Source: Bacillota bacterium (GTDB taxonomy: Bacteria > Bacillota > Clostridia > Oscillospirales > Oscillospiraceae). From it: a stretch of DNA of 10,386 nucleotides. Positions 1 through 7,200 of the stretch are shown here, piece after piece. Below the pieces are notes generated by a model, which was not told the origin of the DNA, made no database searches, and worked only from the letters and a program-made list of their open reading frames with translations. Each line of letters begins with the position of its first letter. Position 1 is the first letter of the stretch. Both the position numbers and the translations under genes were made by a program. The stretch is from positions 1 through 10,386 of the forward strand of contig JAEWYA010000160.1 of the NCBI GenBank assembly GCA_023395775.1. The letters are read 5' to 3'.

Positions 1-180
1 AAGGCGGAACATCAGCGGCTCCTCTCCTGGGCGGAAGTTTATGACGGCGCTTCGCTGGAGGAGAAAAAGATGGTGGCGTCCTATCTGATCAAGGCTGTCA
101 CCATAAGCCAAAACTATGGTATCCGGATTGATTTTAACATTACCGAGGCGCAGTATCTCAGCGGGATGGAAATGATGTAA
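1..180 (+). CDS. Large serine recombinase, C-terminal end (partial, start outside window)
   Basis: The reading frame is open from base 1 and stops with TAA at 178-180, giving the last 59 residues of a protein whose start lies outside the window. The peptide has the pattern of the C-terminal tail of large serine recombinases of Firmicutes integrative elements (TndX/TnpX type, DUF4368-like): a helix with WAEVYDGASLEEKKM, then YLIKAV, then a short beta strand reading RIDFNI. Such enzymes cut and join DNA at attachment sites during element excision and integration. The catalytic N-terminal serine domain is not in the window, so activity cannot be judged. These genes usually lie at one end of an element, which suggests an element boundary close by, but I see no attachment core. 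The call rests on remembered family similarity of the tail only. Confidence 0.75.
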   Translation, partial: KAEHQRLLSWAEVYDGASLEEKKMVASYLIKAVTISQNYGIRIDFNITEAQYLSGMEMM

Positions 181-229
181 CGGAATGATTTTCCCCCCAA
201 AAAGGCTCATCTTCCAACGCAGCTTGTCC

Positions 230-258
230 TCGACGAAGTATCGGAACCATGCTATACT
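230..258 (+). promoter_or_regulatory. Putative sigma-A promoter of the phosphatase-polymerase-YolD operon
   Basis: The -10 box TATACT lies at 253-258. A 4/6 match to the -35 consensus (TCGACG, 230-235) lies 17 bp upstream. The expected start of transcription is about 20 nt before the GGAGG ribosome binding site at 279-283. No LexA-type dyad (CGAAC-N4-GTTCG) is visible around it, although the operon contains a translesion polymerase. Prediction from sequence only. Confidence 0.4.
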
Positions 259-289
259 GAAATGAAACAAGACATCCCGGAGGAAGTAC

Positions 290-784
290 ATGACAAAGAT
301 AATTTTTATCTGCCACGGCAACATCTGCCGCAGCCCGATGGCAGAATTTATCATGAAGGATTTGGTACACAAGGTTGGACTCTCGGAGCAATTCGAAATC
401 TCCTCCGCGGCCACCAGTACTGAGGAAATCGGCAATCCTGTGTACCCGCCCGTGCGGAAGCTGCTGGCGGAGCATGGGATCGACTGCGCCGGCAAAACGG
501 CACGGCAGCTCACAAATGCCGACTACGACCGGTTCGATCTTCTGATCGGTATGGATCAGGAAAACCTGCGCAATATGTACCATATCTGCGGCGGCGATTA
601 TGCGAACAAGCTGCACCTGCTGGGAGAATATGCGGGCCGTCAGGACGACATCCCGGACCCATGGTATACCCGCGACTTTGCCTCAACATGGCAGGCGGTT
701 GAGGCTGGATGCCAAGGACTGCTGGAACAGTTGAGGAATAAAACGGATGGAGAAGAACAAGCAAAAAGTTTATATCGCCATTGA
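290..784 (+). CDS. Low-molecular-weight protein tyrosine phosphatase
   Basis: This 164-residue protein matches the usual length of the LMW-PTP family (about 150-165 aa). The P-loop signature CX5R-S is near the N-terminus (CHGNICRS, Cys8 nucleophile, Arg14, Ser15). The general-acid motif DPWY (Asp123) sits about 115 residues later, as the family requires. It is a cytoplasmic enzyme that hydrolyses phosphotyrosine, through a cysteinyl-phosphate intermediate. A GGAGG at 279-283, 6 nt before ATG, fixes the start. The 3' end overlaps the polymerase start by 38 nt, so the two are probably co-transcribed and translationally coupled. Why a tyrosine phosphatase is joined to a translesion polymerase is not clear from sequence. 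It may act on an element-encoded or host kinase target, or be a passenger gene. An arsenate reductase of the same fold is less likely because of the DPWY motif. Confidence 0.93.
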   Translation: MTKIIFICHGNICRSPMAEFIMKDLVHKVGLSEQFEISSAATSTEEIGNPVYPPVRKLLAEHGIDCAGKTARQLTNADYDRFDLLIGMDQENLRNMYHICGGDYANKLHLLGEYAGRQDDIPDPWYTRDFASTWQAVEAGCQGLLEQLRNKTDGEEQAKSLYRH

Positions 785-2261
785 CCTCAAGTCATTTTAT
801 GCCTCAGTCGAGTGCATCGAGCGCGGACTCGACCCGATGCAGACGAATCTGGTGGTGGCGGACAAGAGCCGGACGGAGAAAACCATCTGTCTGGCGGTTT
901 CGCCGTCCCTGAAAGCCTACGGCGTGCCGGGGCGAGCGCGGCTTTTTGAGGTCGTGCAGAAAGTCAGAGAGGTAAACGCCCAGCGCAAAAGTTGCGCGCC
1001 GGCGCGTACACTCTCAGGCAGCTCAAGCCATGATCCCGATGTGAAATCCAATCCTACGCTGGCGCTGGACTATCTCGTTGCGCCGCCGCAGATGGCGCTT
1101 TATATGAAGCGCAGCACGGAGATCTATAATATCTATCTCAAGTATGTGTCCTCTTCTGACATCCATGTCTATTCCATTGACGAGGTATTCATGGACGTCA
1201 CCGATTACCTCGCGACCTACCGCTGCACCGCCCGGGAGCTGGTTATGACGATCATTCAGGACGTGCTGAAAACCACCGGCATCACGGCCACAGCAGGCAT
1301 CGGGACAAACATCTATCTCTGCAAGATCGCGATGGATATTGAAGCTAAGCATATTGTACCGGACAAGGACGGCGTGCGTATTGCGGAGCTGGATGAAGAA
1401 TCCTATCGCCGCGAGCTTTGGAGCCATCGTCCGCTGACGGATTTCTGGCGCGTAGGCAAAGGTTATGCGAAGAAGCTGGAGGCAAACGGGCTCTTTACTA
1501 TGGGCGATGTGGCGCGGTGCTCCATTCACGACGAGGAACGGCTTTACCGGCTATTCGGCGTAAACGCGGAGCTGCTCATCGATCACGCCTGGGGCTGGGA
1601 ACCCTGTACTATCGGCGATATCAAGGCATATAAACCGGAATCAAACAGCGTCGGCTCCGGTCAAGTATTGCAGTGTCCCTATTCCTTCGAGAAAGCAAAG
1701 CTGGTGGTTCGGGAGATGACGGAGCTGCTGGTTCTTGATCTGGTACGCAAGGAGCTTGTGACAGACCAGCTGGTACTGACCGTGGGCTACGACATCGAAA
1801 ATCTCATCGACCCCGCCGTCAGCAGCAGTTACAGCGGTGAAGTGACCACAGACCGCTATGGCAGGAAGATCCCGAAGCACGCCCACGGCACAGCCAATCT
1901 TGACCGGCAGACCTCCTCTACGAAGCTCATTGTCGAGGCCGTGATAGTGCTTTTCAACCGCATCATGAACCCAAAATTGCTGGTGCGCCGCATTTATCTC
2001 ACAGCCAACCATGTCGTTCCGGAACGCGAGGCCACCGGGCAGCCGGAAACTGAACAGCTTGACCTGTTCACGGATTACGCTGCCGAGCAGGAAAAGTGCC
2101 GGCGCGAAGCTGCCGACTTGGAGCGCGAGAAGCGGATGCAGCACGCCATGCTGAAGATTCAGGAGAAATACGGGAAGAACGCCATTCTGAAAGGGACCAA
2201 CCTGCAGGAGGGAGCGACCACCATCCAGCGCAATGGGCAGATCGGAGGGCACAAAGCATGA
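747..2261 (+). CDS. Y-family (UmuC/DinB-like) translesion DNA polymerase
   Basis: A 504-residue error-prone polymerase that would copy past damaged bases. The N-terminal motif IAIDLKSFYASVE holds the first catalytic Asp (Asp13) and, by alignment with Dpo4, a steric-gate Tyr18. The second catalytic motif YSIDEVFMDV gives Asp145 and Glu146. A thumb/helix-hairpin-helix region follows at about residues 226-275, then the little-finger region. QLDLF at residues 437-441 fits the beta-clamp-binding consensus. It is longer than DinB (about 350-420 aa) because of an insert at about residues 82-120 and a basic, helical C-terminal tail. This is typical of a subgroup that I know from Firmicutes mobile elements. 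GAGG at 733-736 lies 10 nt before ATG. The start lies inside the phosphatase gene, and the stop overlaps the YolD-like start by 4 nt. All catalytic residues are present, so it is probably active. Confidence 0.95.
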   Translation: MEKNKQKVYIAIDLKSFYASVECIERGLDPMQTNLVVADKSRTEKTICLAVSPSLKAYGVPGRARLFEVVQKVREVNAQRKSCAPARTLSGSSSHDPDVKSNPTLALDYLVAPPQMALYMKRSTEIYNIYLKYVSSSDIHVYSIDEVFMDVTDYLATYRCTARELVMTIIQDVLKTTGITATAGIGTNIYLCKIAMDIEAKHIVPDKDGVRIAELDEESYRRELWSHRPLTDFWRVGKGYAKKLEANGLFTMGDVARCSIHDEERLYRLFGVNAELLIDHAWGWEPCTIGDIKAYKPESNSVGSGQVLQCPYSFEKAKLVVREMTELLVLDLVRKELVTDQLVLTVGYDIENLIDPAVSSSYSGEVTTDRYGRKIPKHAHGTANLDRQTSSTKLIVEAVIVLFNRIMNPKLLVRRIYLTANHVVPEREATGQPETEQLDLFTDYAAEQEKCRREAADLEREKRMQHAMLKIQEKYGKNAILKGTNLQEGATTIQRNGQIGGHKA

Positions 2262-2686
2262 ACACGCCTTACGACGATATTCTCCATCTGCCGCACCATG
2301 TTTCCGAAAAGCATCCTTCCATGTCCCGCCTGGACCGTGCAGCGCAGTTTTCTCCCTTTGCCGCTCTGACCGGCTACGAAGCGGCGGTGGAGGAAACAGC
2401 CCGCCTGACGGATCGGCGCATCGAGCTGGACGAGAGTGAAAAGGAAGTAATCGACCTGCGGCTGACGCTGGTGCACGAACGGCTGCCCACCCCGATCAAG
2501 GTGACCATCACCTACTTCGTTCCGGACAAAAAGAAGGCCGGCGGCGCATATGTAAGCGTCTCCGGCACGGTAAAAAAGATTGACGACTACGAGCGAACGG
2601 TGATTCTGCGCGAAGGAACAAGCATTCCTATTGACGATATTCTTCATATCAACGGAGAACTTTTTGATGGCATAGGAGCGGGATGA
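2258..2686 (+). CDS. YolD-like protein, partner of the Y-family polymerase
   Basis: A 142-residue soluble protein whose ATG lies inside the polymerase stop (ATGA at 2258-2261), the signature of translational coupling. Residues 22-36 (MSRLDRAAQFSPFAA) are the family hallmark. The second half, from about residue 75, is beta-rich (IKVTITYF, YVSVSGTVKKID, IDDILHI), as in YolD-like proteins. In Firmicutes these proteins lie beside Y-family polymerases and have been proposed to act in place of UmuD, but I know of no firm biochemical role. The full length and intact hallmark suggest a functional gene. A longer reading in the same frame begins at 2096 inside the polymerase gene. The coupled ATG is preferred because the family hallmark then lies near the N-terminus and the extra residues look like out-of-frame polymerase sequence. 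Confidence 0.92.
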   Translation: MNTPYDDILHLPHHVSEKHPSMSRLDRAAQFSPFAALTGYEAAVEETARLTDRRIELDESEKEVIDLRLTLVHERLPTPIKVTITYFVPDKKKAGGAYVSVSGTVKKIDDYERTVILREGTSIPIDDILHINGELFDGIGAG

Positions 2687-2716
2687 TCATCCTAAACCTT
2701 GTTTGGTAAGGCAATG

Positions 2717-2745
2717 TAGGCAGACAGAAGTTCACGTGGTATAAT
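2717..2745 (+). promoter_or_regulatory. Putative promoter of the rhuM-like gene
   Basis: A consensus -10 box TATAAT lies at 2740-2745, with a weak -35 (TAGGCA, 2717-2722, 4/6 match) 17 bp upstream. A GAGAGG ribosome binding site at 2779-2784 and the ATG at 2793 follow. The promoter is still in good shape although the gene it drives is broken. Confidence 0.4.
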
Positions 2746-2792
2746 GAAATAAAGAAGTAGTCTGCAGAGCTGACGTAAGAGAGGTGTTTACC

Positions 2793-3200
2793 ATGCGCTC
2801 AAGACCAAGATCTTCCGCGGAGGAAAAGGGCGAAATTATGATTTATCAGACCGATGATGGTCTGACGCATATTGATGTCCGTATGGAGGACGAAACGGCC
2901 TGGCTTACGCAGGCATAGCTATGTGAATTGTATCAGGCCAGCAAATCTAATATCAGCGAGCATATCAAGCATATTTTTGAGGATGGCGAGCTGACTGAGG
3001 ATTCAGTTGTTCGGAAATTCCGAACAACTGCCGCTGACGGAAAAGTCTATAACGCGACGCACTATAACCTTGACATGATTATTTCTCTTGGATACCGTGT
3101 GAAGTCCATTATCGCCACAAATTTCCGGTGCTGGGCTACCGAACGCCTGAAGGAATACATGATGAAGGGCTTCACCATGGACGATGAACGGCTGAAGCAA
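2793..3200 (+). pseudogene. RhuM-family protein, nonsense mutation and 3' truncation
   Basis: Reading from ATG 2793 (GAGAGG 8 nt upstream) gives the start of a RhuM-family protein: GEIMIYQTDDG, VRMEDETAWLTQA, then after one stop codon LCELYQASKSNISEHI, then TTAADGKVYNATHYNLDMI, GYRVKS, and ATERLKEYMMKGFTMDDERLK. The stop is TAG at 2916-2918, where relatives usually have Gln, so a single C-to-T change (CAG to TAG) explains it. The frame stays open and similar to the family until about codon 136. There it passes directly into recombinase sequence in another frame. Intact relatives are roughly 300-350 aa, so more than half the gene is missing. RhuM-like genes are common on genomic islands, and their function is poorly known. 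Transcription may continue, but a full product cannot be made unless the amber codon is suppressed, and even then it would be truncated. Confidence 0.88.
3005..3029. repeat. Perfect 25-bp palindrome inside the rhuM-like pseudogene
   Basis: Two 12-base arms (AGTTGTTCGGAA and its exact reverse complement) flank one central base. The palindrome lies where the frame codes for VVRKFRTTA, a stretch I recall as common in RhuM proteins, so it may be partly a by-product of coding. The half-site order (GTTCG...CGAAC) is opposite to the LexA box order, so it is not an SOS operator. Confidence 0.75.
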
Positions 3201-3419
3201 TGCTCTCCGGCAACATCTATTGCGGTCACTGCGGTGGCCGCATTTTTGCGTCTACCATCGGAAAGAGCCACCACGGCGTAAACGGTGAGGTGAAGGTGCG
3301 CAATGTGCGACAACCGAACGCAGCACAAAGAGCTATGCGACGGGCCGTCCACCTACCGCGCGGAGAAGGTCAATCAGGTGGTCAACTCGATCCTGTCCGG
3401 AATCTTTTTTCGTGCCAAG
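3200..3419 (+). pseudogene. Serine recombinase zinc-ribbon fragment with frameshift
   Basis: From 3200 the frame reads MLSGNIYCGHCGGRIFAST, then SHHGVNGEVKV. This is the first half of the zinc beta-ribbon domain of large serine recombinases, with the first Cys pair in YCGHCGG. Near 3298-3303 similarity jumps to the +1 frame, which continues from 3303 as MCDNRTQHKELCDG (second Cys pair) and STYRAEKVNQVVNSI, and fades after FFRAK at about 3419. A small deletion has therefore broken the frame. The N-terminal catalytic domain and the C-terminal tail are absent. The fragment begins at the exact point where the rhuM-like gene ends, so the two were joined by a deletion or illegitimate recombination. 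It comes from a different part of the protein than the tail at 1-180, so it could derive from that gene's family or from another element. Confidence 0.85.
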
Positions 3420-3447
3420 GGAGGAATTTACAAGATTATTTTGGGGA

Positions 3448-3480
3448 CTGACAACAAATGTCATTCTCCGGTGCTATAAT
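3448..3480 (+). promoter_or_regulatory. Extended -10 promoter with overlapping dyad
   Basis: TGCTATAAT at 3472-3480 is a consensus extended -10 element. Upstream lies the inverted repeat TGACA-ACAAA-TGTCA (3449-3463), where the -35 would be expected. The arrangement resembles an operator-controlled promoter, for example of the BlaI/MecI/CopY type whose sites are TACA/TGTA-like, but the arms and spacing are not a clean match. The promoter points toward the riboswitch about 95 bp downstream. Confidence 0.4.
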
Positions 3481-3499
3481 CAACATAAAGAACAGATAA

Positions 3500-3530
3500 T
3501 TTGACATTTCAAGTCAAAACACCCAAGAAT
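3500..3530 (+). promoter_or_regulatory. Second dyad containing a consensus -35 box
   Basis: A perfect TTGACA (3501-3506) sits in the inverted repeat TTTGAC-N7-GTCAAA (3500-3518). A weak -10, AAGAAT (3525-3530), follows after 18 bp. The TGAC core is shared with the dyad at 3449-3463, about 50 bp upstream, so one regulator might bind both. Prediction only. Confidence 0.3.
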
Positions 3531-3554
3531 TCTCTATGCAACCATCATCACGTC

Positions 3555-3563
3555 TGGTATGAT
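3555..3563 (+). promoter_or_regulatory. Putative extended -10 box just upstream of the riboswitch
   Basis: TGGTATGAT is a TGn extended -10 element with a 5/6 match to TATAAT. Transcription would begin near 3570, right at the 5' edge of the riboswitch aptamer. The -35 region (TATGCA at 3535-3540) is poor. Confidence 0.35.
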
Positions 3564-3573
3564 GTGAGAAAAT

Positions 3574-3661
3574 ATGGAGTTTTGGGCAAACCCCTCAAAA
3601 GGCGGTGACACAAAGCTATCAGGGCCTTCCAATTTGGGTGGCAGCCAGCTGCATTGCAAAC
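3574..3661 (+). promoter_or_regulatory. GEMM-I (cyclic di-GMP-I type) riboswitch aptamer
   Basis: The stretch carries the conserved blocks of the GEMM-I motif in order. First comes GGGCAAACC at 3584-3592. Next is a hairpin (ACCCCT, loop CAAA, AGG-C-GGT) with one bulged C. Then come GACACAAAGC (consensus GACGCAAAGC, one change) with CTATCAGGGCC, and a second, less regular hairpin closed by CCTTCC/GGGTGG. The conserved 3' block GGCAGCCAGCTGC ends it. A GTTT/AAAC pairing (3579-3582 with 3658-3661) may close the outer stem. GEMM-I RNAs bind cyclic di-GMP, and a few variants bind 3',3'-cGAMP; I cannot tell which from sequence. No intact gene follows. The outer-stem AAAC is shared with the next hairpin, which would suit a transcription switch turned on by ligand. 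A reading frame passes through this RNA but has no protein-like features. Confidence 0.8.
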
Positions 3662-3690
3662 GGAAGTTGGTAAAAGTAACTGCCGTTTTC
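3658..3690 (+). terminator. Putative riboswitch expression platform (terminator-like hairpin)
   Basis: AAACGG (3658-3663) pairs with CCGTTT (3683-3688), and the inner AGTT pairs with AACT with one mismatch between the two helices. TTTTC follows, a short and impure U-tract. AAAC at 3658-3661 can also close the aptamer, so the two structures exclude one another. A near-perfect Shine-Dalgarno (GGAGGTGAT, 3700-3708) follows, but no ATG lies at a proper distance from it. Confidence 0.45.
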
Positions 3691-3757
3691 TACTCTCCCG
3701 GAGGTGATATTATCAGCAATCAGAGTAATTCCCTCAAGCATGGACGCATCCTGGACA

Positions 3758-3964
3758 TATGGCGTGCCGGGACGGGCAAGGCTCTTTGAGGTGGTACAGA
3801 AGGTTCGGGAGGTCAATGCCCTACGTAAAAGCCGCGCGCCGGGGCGGACGCTCACCGGCGCTTCCAGCCACGATCCCGAGGTAAAAGCAAATCCCTCGCT
3901 GGCGCTGGATTATCTTGTTGCGCCGCCGCAGACGGAGTTTTATATGAAGCGTAGCACGCAAATT
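3758..3964 (+). pseudogene. Internal fragment of a second Y-family polymerase
   Basis: These 69 codons match residues 58-126 of the polymerase at 747-2261: 57 of 69 residues are identical by my count, starting at YGVPGRARLFEVV and ending at YMKRST. Most base differences fall at third codon positions, so both copies were under protein-level selection before this one was cut. It is therefore a remnant of a separate related gene, not a recent duplication. The catalytic motifs upstream (Asp13) and downstream (Asp145/Glu146) are both absent. The frame stays open on either side, from GTG 3704 (first in-frame ATG at 3740) to a stop at 4084, but the flanking residues are unrelated to the polymerase. 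If translated, the product would be a chimera of about 115-126 aa without polymerase activity. Confidence 0.85.
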
Positions 3965-4239
3965 TTTGGACTGAGTACGCACATCCAGAACACCGTTTCC
4001 ATGCCGAAGATCGGTTTTAGCAGCAAGTATATGCTTGAATTCGTAGCTGTTAAAGTATTAAAAGATGAAATTCATAAAGCATAGTGAGAATCGACATAAA
4101 AGCAAAAAGGATAGTATTCACTGTCGCTGGCATTATAAAATACCCAATCCACGAAACCTGAGCAGTCCATACCGTATGGCCGATAGGTACCGGTGGTTAG
4201 GCTTTTATCTGGCGAATAAGTATGTTACTTGTCACACAA
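3965..4239. other. No recognisable gene
   Basis: This stretch between the polymerase fragment and the terminator of the SLH gene is richer in A and T than its neighbours. Two short plus-strand frames cover it: the tail of the chimeric frame to 4084, and a 64-codon frame at 4065-4259. The second runs into the terminator of the opposite-strand gene. Neither shows a ribosome binding site, a domain or a family resemblance I recognise. It is most likely decayed sequence from the rearrangements to its left. Confidence 0.5.
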
Positions 4240-4276
4240 AAAGCAGAGGGCGAACATGAGTCCGTCCCTCTGCTTT
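4240..4276 (-). terminator. Rho-independent terminator of the SLH-protein operon
   Basis: A perfect 11-bp inverted repeat, AAAGCAGAGGG (4240-4250) and CCCTCTGCTTT (4266-4276), has a 15-nt loop. Read on the minus strand it ends in TTTTTGTG, and it starts 16 nt after the stop codon of the SLH gene. Confidence 0.87.
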
Positions 4277-4291
4277 GCGTTCCGATAGGAT

Positions 4292-7200
4292 TTACTTTAC
4301 CGTTGCTGCAATGAATTGCTGCAGAATGGTCGCTACCTGTGCGCGGGTGGCGTTGCCCTGCGGCATCAGAGCACCGTTCGCGCCTGCAATCATGCCGTTT
4401 TCCACCGCCCAGGCCATGGCGTCCGCAGCATAGCTTGCCACGCTGCCCACATCGGAGAAGTTGCTCAGACCGCTGTCTACCTTGGGTGAGCCGGCGTACC
4501 GCCACAAGATGGTTACCATTTGCTCCCGGGTGATGCATCCGTCCGGGTTGGTGCCGTCCGTGATGCCGGCGCCCATGGCCCAGCTGCGTGCAGCCTCAAA
4601 TACGCCGCTGCCGGAGAGGCTCTGCCCGTCCATACGGCCCAGCACCGTCCAGAGCATCGCGCGGGTCATGGCGCTGTCGGGCGAGAATGTGTCGGCGCCG
4701 GTGCCCGCAAAGAGGCCGTTCTGGTTCGCAAACTTCACCGCGTTGTAAAACCAGTCGTTTTTGCTTACATCGGTGAAGGGATTGACCCAGGGCGTGCCCA
4801 CGCCCACCACATACAGAGAGAAGTGGTTGACCGTAAAGGTGGCGAGCTCTGTTGCGGGGTCGTAGGTGCAGGGAACCTCGGTCATTCCGCCGTTGCCTGC
4901 AAGGTACCAGACAGTAACTTCGTTTGCCGTTTCTCCATCCTTAAGGGTATAAGGCAGGGTGACTGTGACCGAGCCGCCGAAATTTGTGATGGTACTGCTG
5001 CCGGAGGAAACCGTCAGCGAGAACACCTGCTTGCCGGGGAGATTCTCCTGATGCGCGGGGGAAACATCCTTCATCTCCACCTTAATGCTGCCGGAGGTCT
5101 GACCGTCAATGCCCTTGAGGGCTTCTGTGTTGAACACGAGCTTTGCACCCTTGTCTCCGTTCACCGTCAGGGTTTTCCCGTCGGAAACAAGCTGGCCGAT
5201 GTTAGAATTTGTCGTGCTGCCGCCGTTGTCAATTTTAGTTACCAGAGCCGGCCGGGTGCTGCCGCCTCCGGAAGAAGGCGGAGCAGTGTATGCGGTAATG
5301 GTTATGCTTTGGCTCAGTCCAGCCGGAGTGGTCGGAGTTGCCTTCACACGAACCAGAACCGTACCGGGATTAAGCCCGGTGACATCTGTGCCCGTTCCAT
5401 CAGTCCATGAGGTTCCGCCGTTTATGGAATACTGCATATCTGTTGTAATGCCGGAAGCCGTACCGGTTGCGGAGCTTGCGGAGGGCTGCACCGCGGTGCA
5501 GGAAGGTGCCGCAGGGCGAGCCGCCAGTGTAATGCTCTTCGCCGCACTGTCGACGGTGGAGGTGCCGTCACCCTTCTGCACAAGAGAAATCGTTGTGCCA
5601 AGCCAAGCGTTTTGTATCGTGATTTTTCCGTCTGCATCCGCCGCATCAGCCGTACTGTTCACCTCATAGGCAGCGCTTGCCGTCAGGCCTGTCAGCTTTT
5701 CAGCCACATAGTCGATGGTCGCGTTGGGCGTGGTTGCTCTTTGCCACACGTTCCAGATAGCCGAATTTTCGGTCCAGCTGCCGGCGGTCAGGACAGGAAC
5801 ATGGGTTTCGTTGCCCTGCGGTGAATTATTAAAAGCTTTCTTGCTGGTACCGGGATATGCACCTGTCGTAAAGGCAGTGCCGTTGCCGCCGGTAATATTT
5901 ACGCTGCCCTCGGCGTACACGCCATAGCTGTTACTGCCAGCTAAGACACCTGCGGCAATGGTGGTGCCGCCGGTAATGCTGATGCTGCTCTCGGTGCCTT
6001 CGGCGTACACGCCATAGCAGTTGCTACCAAAGACACCTGCGGCAATGGTGGTGCCGCCGGTAATGCTTACGCTATCACCGCTCTGTACTCCCATGCTATT
6101 GCCGTTATCGCCCTCACCTACGGCAATGGTGGTACCGCCGCTAAAAAAGACTGCTCCGTCGGATCTTATAGCGGCACTCGAATTGTTCGGGTATGTCCGG
6201 TCGCTGAGAGCGACTACCTTTGCGCTTTCAATGCTGAGAGATGCTCCCGCATAAAGTCCGCTGCTGCCGATTGCCCCTGTGCCGCTAAGAACGATCAGGT
6301 TGTCGCCGGAGACGGAGATATTACTGTCATCACCCCAAATGCCGTAGCTATAGCTCGAACTATTTGCGTTGCCCGCATTGACAATGTTGACACCTTCGAG
6401 CACAATATTTACATTTTCTGAGGGTAATATGATGCCCCAATTGTTTCCGCTAAAATTGTCCGGTGTGTTTATGATGACATTTTTGAGGGTAAGGGTCTTA
6501 ACTTCGCCCACCGTCTCGGTTTTATAGCCGCCGGTGGAAGCGTTCCAATATGTTGTAGCGTCATCACTCCATGTTGACAAATTGAGGGTTGAATTGAGAA
6601 TATTGGCGCTGGGATATATGGCGCTGACGCCCCACACGCCAGTGTAATCCGAAGGCGAGCCGCTGAGCGCCGCGCTGCCGCTGCCGCAGGTTGGAACACT
6701 GGTCGCCGCGTGTTGTCTACCCTTGGCGATAAGCAGACCGTCACCTTCTCCGTTGTTAATGTTGATTGTGTTGGCCGAAACGCCATTGATAATGCCCGTG
6801 GTGGTGACGATGCCGCCGGTAATGCTGACGGTGTAGGTCCATATACCACAACTTGAAGAACCTCCTGTTTCGCTGCCGATGGCGGTGACCGTTCCCCCGG
6901 ATATTGCGATACTATCTCCGCCGTTGTAAATGGTACCCAAACCAAAGCTACGGGCCCCGTATCCGCCGATGGCTGTGATTGTTCCGCCGGAAATGGTGAT
7001 GCTGTTTGTGGCAAAAATACCGCCGCTCATGGCGAAAGGCGCTTTTCCGGCGTTGGCGGTAAGGCTTCCGCTGCCGCCTACAGTCAGCGATCCAGATACA
7101 TACACGCCGAAACTGCCGCTGCTGTATGAATTAGTGCCGTCTAGACCTGTGACGGTATTGACGCCGAGCAGAACGACGTCTAAGTCGCCGTCGGCATGGA

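Noticed and set aside
181..289. LexA operator or recombinase attachment site upstream of the phosphatase-polymerase operon
   Set aside because: No CGAAC-N4-GTTCG dyad and no convincing short core repeat could be seen. Finding an attachment site would need the other element end, which is outside the window.
3574..3789. A 71-codon plus-strand frame from ATG 3574
   Set aside because: It covers the riboswitch and its hairpin, lacks a ribosome binding site, and its peptide resembles nothing; structured RNA explains the sequence better.
4065..4259. A 64-codon plus-strand frame with a basic peptide
   Set aside because: It has no ribosome binding site or known domain, and it runs into the opposite-strand terminator hairpin.
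4520..5669. Long plus-strand open frames (4520-5410 and 5109-5669) across the SLH gene
   Set aside because: They lie opposite a gene with a signal peptide, SLH modules and a terminator. Their peptides are low-complexity, with no domain and no ribosome binding site; they follow from the biased codon use of the real gene.
5880..6140. CRISPR-like regularly spaced repeats
   Set aside because: The repeats are in frame, about 72 of every 90 bases are shared, there are only two good copies, and they encode solenoid turns of the SLH protein.
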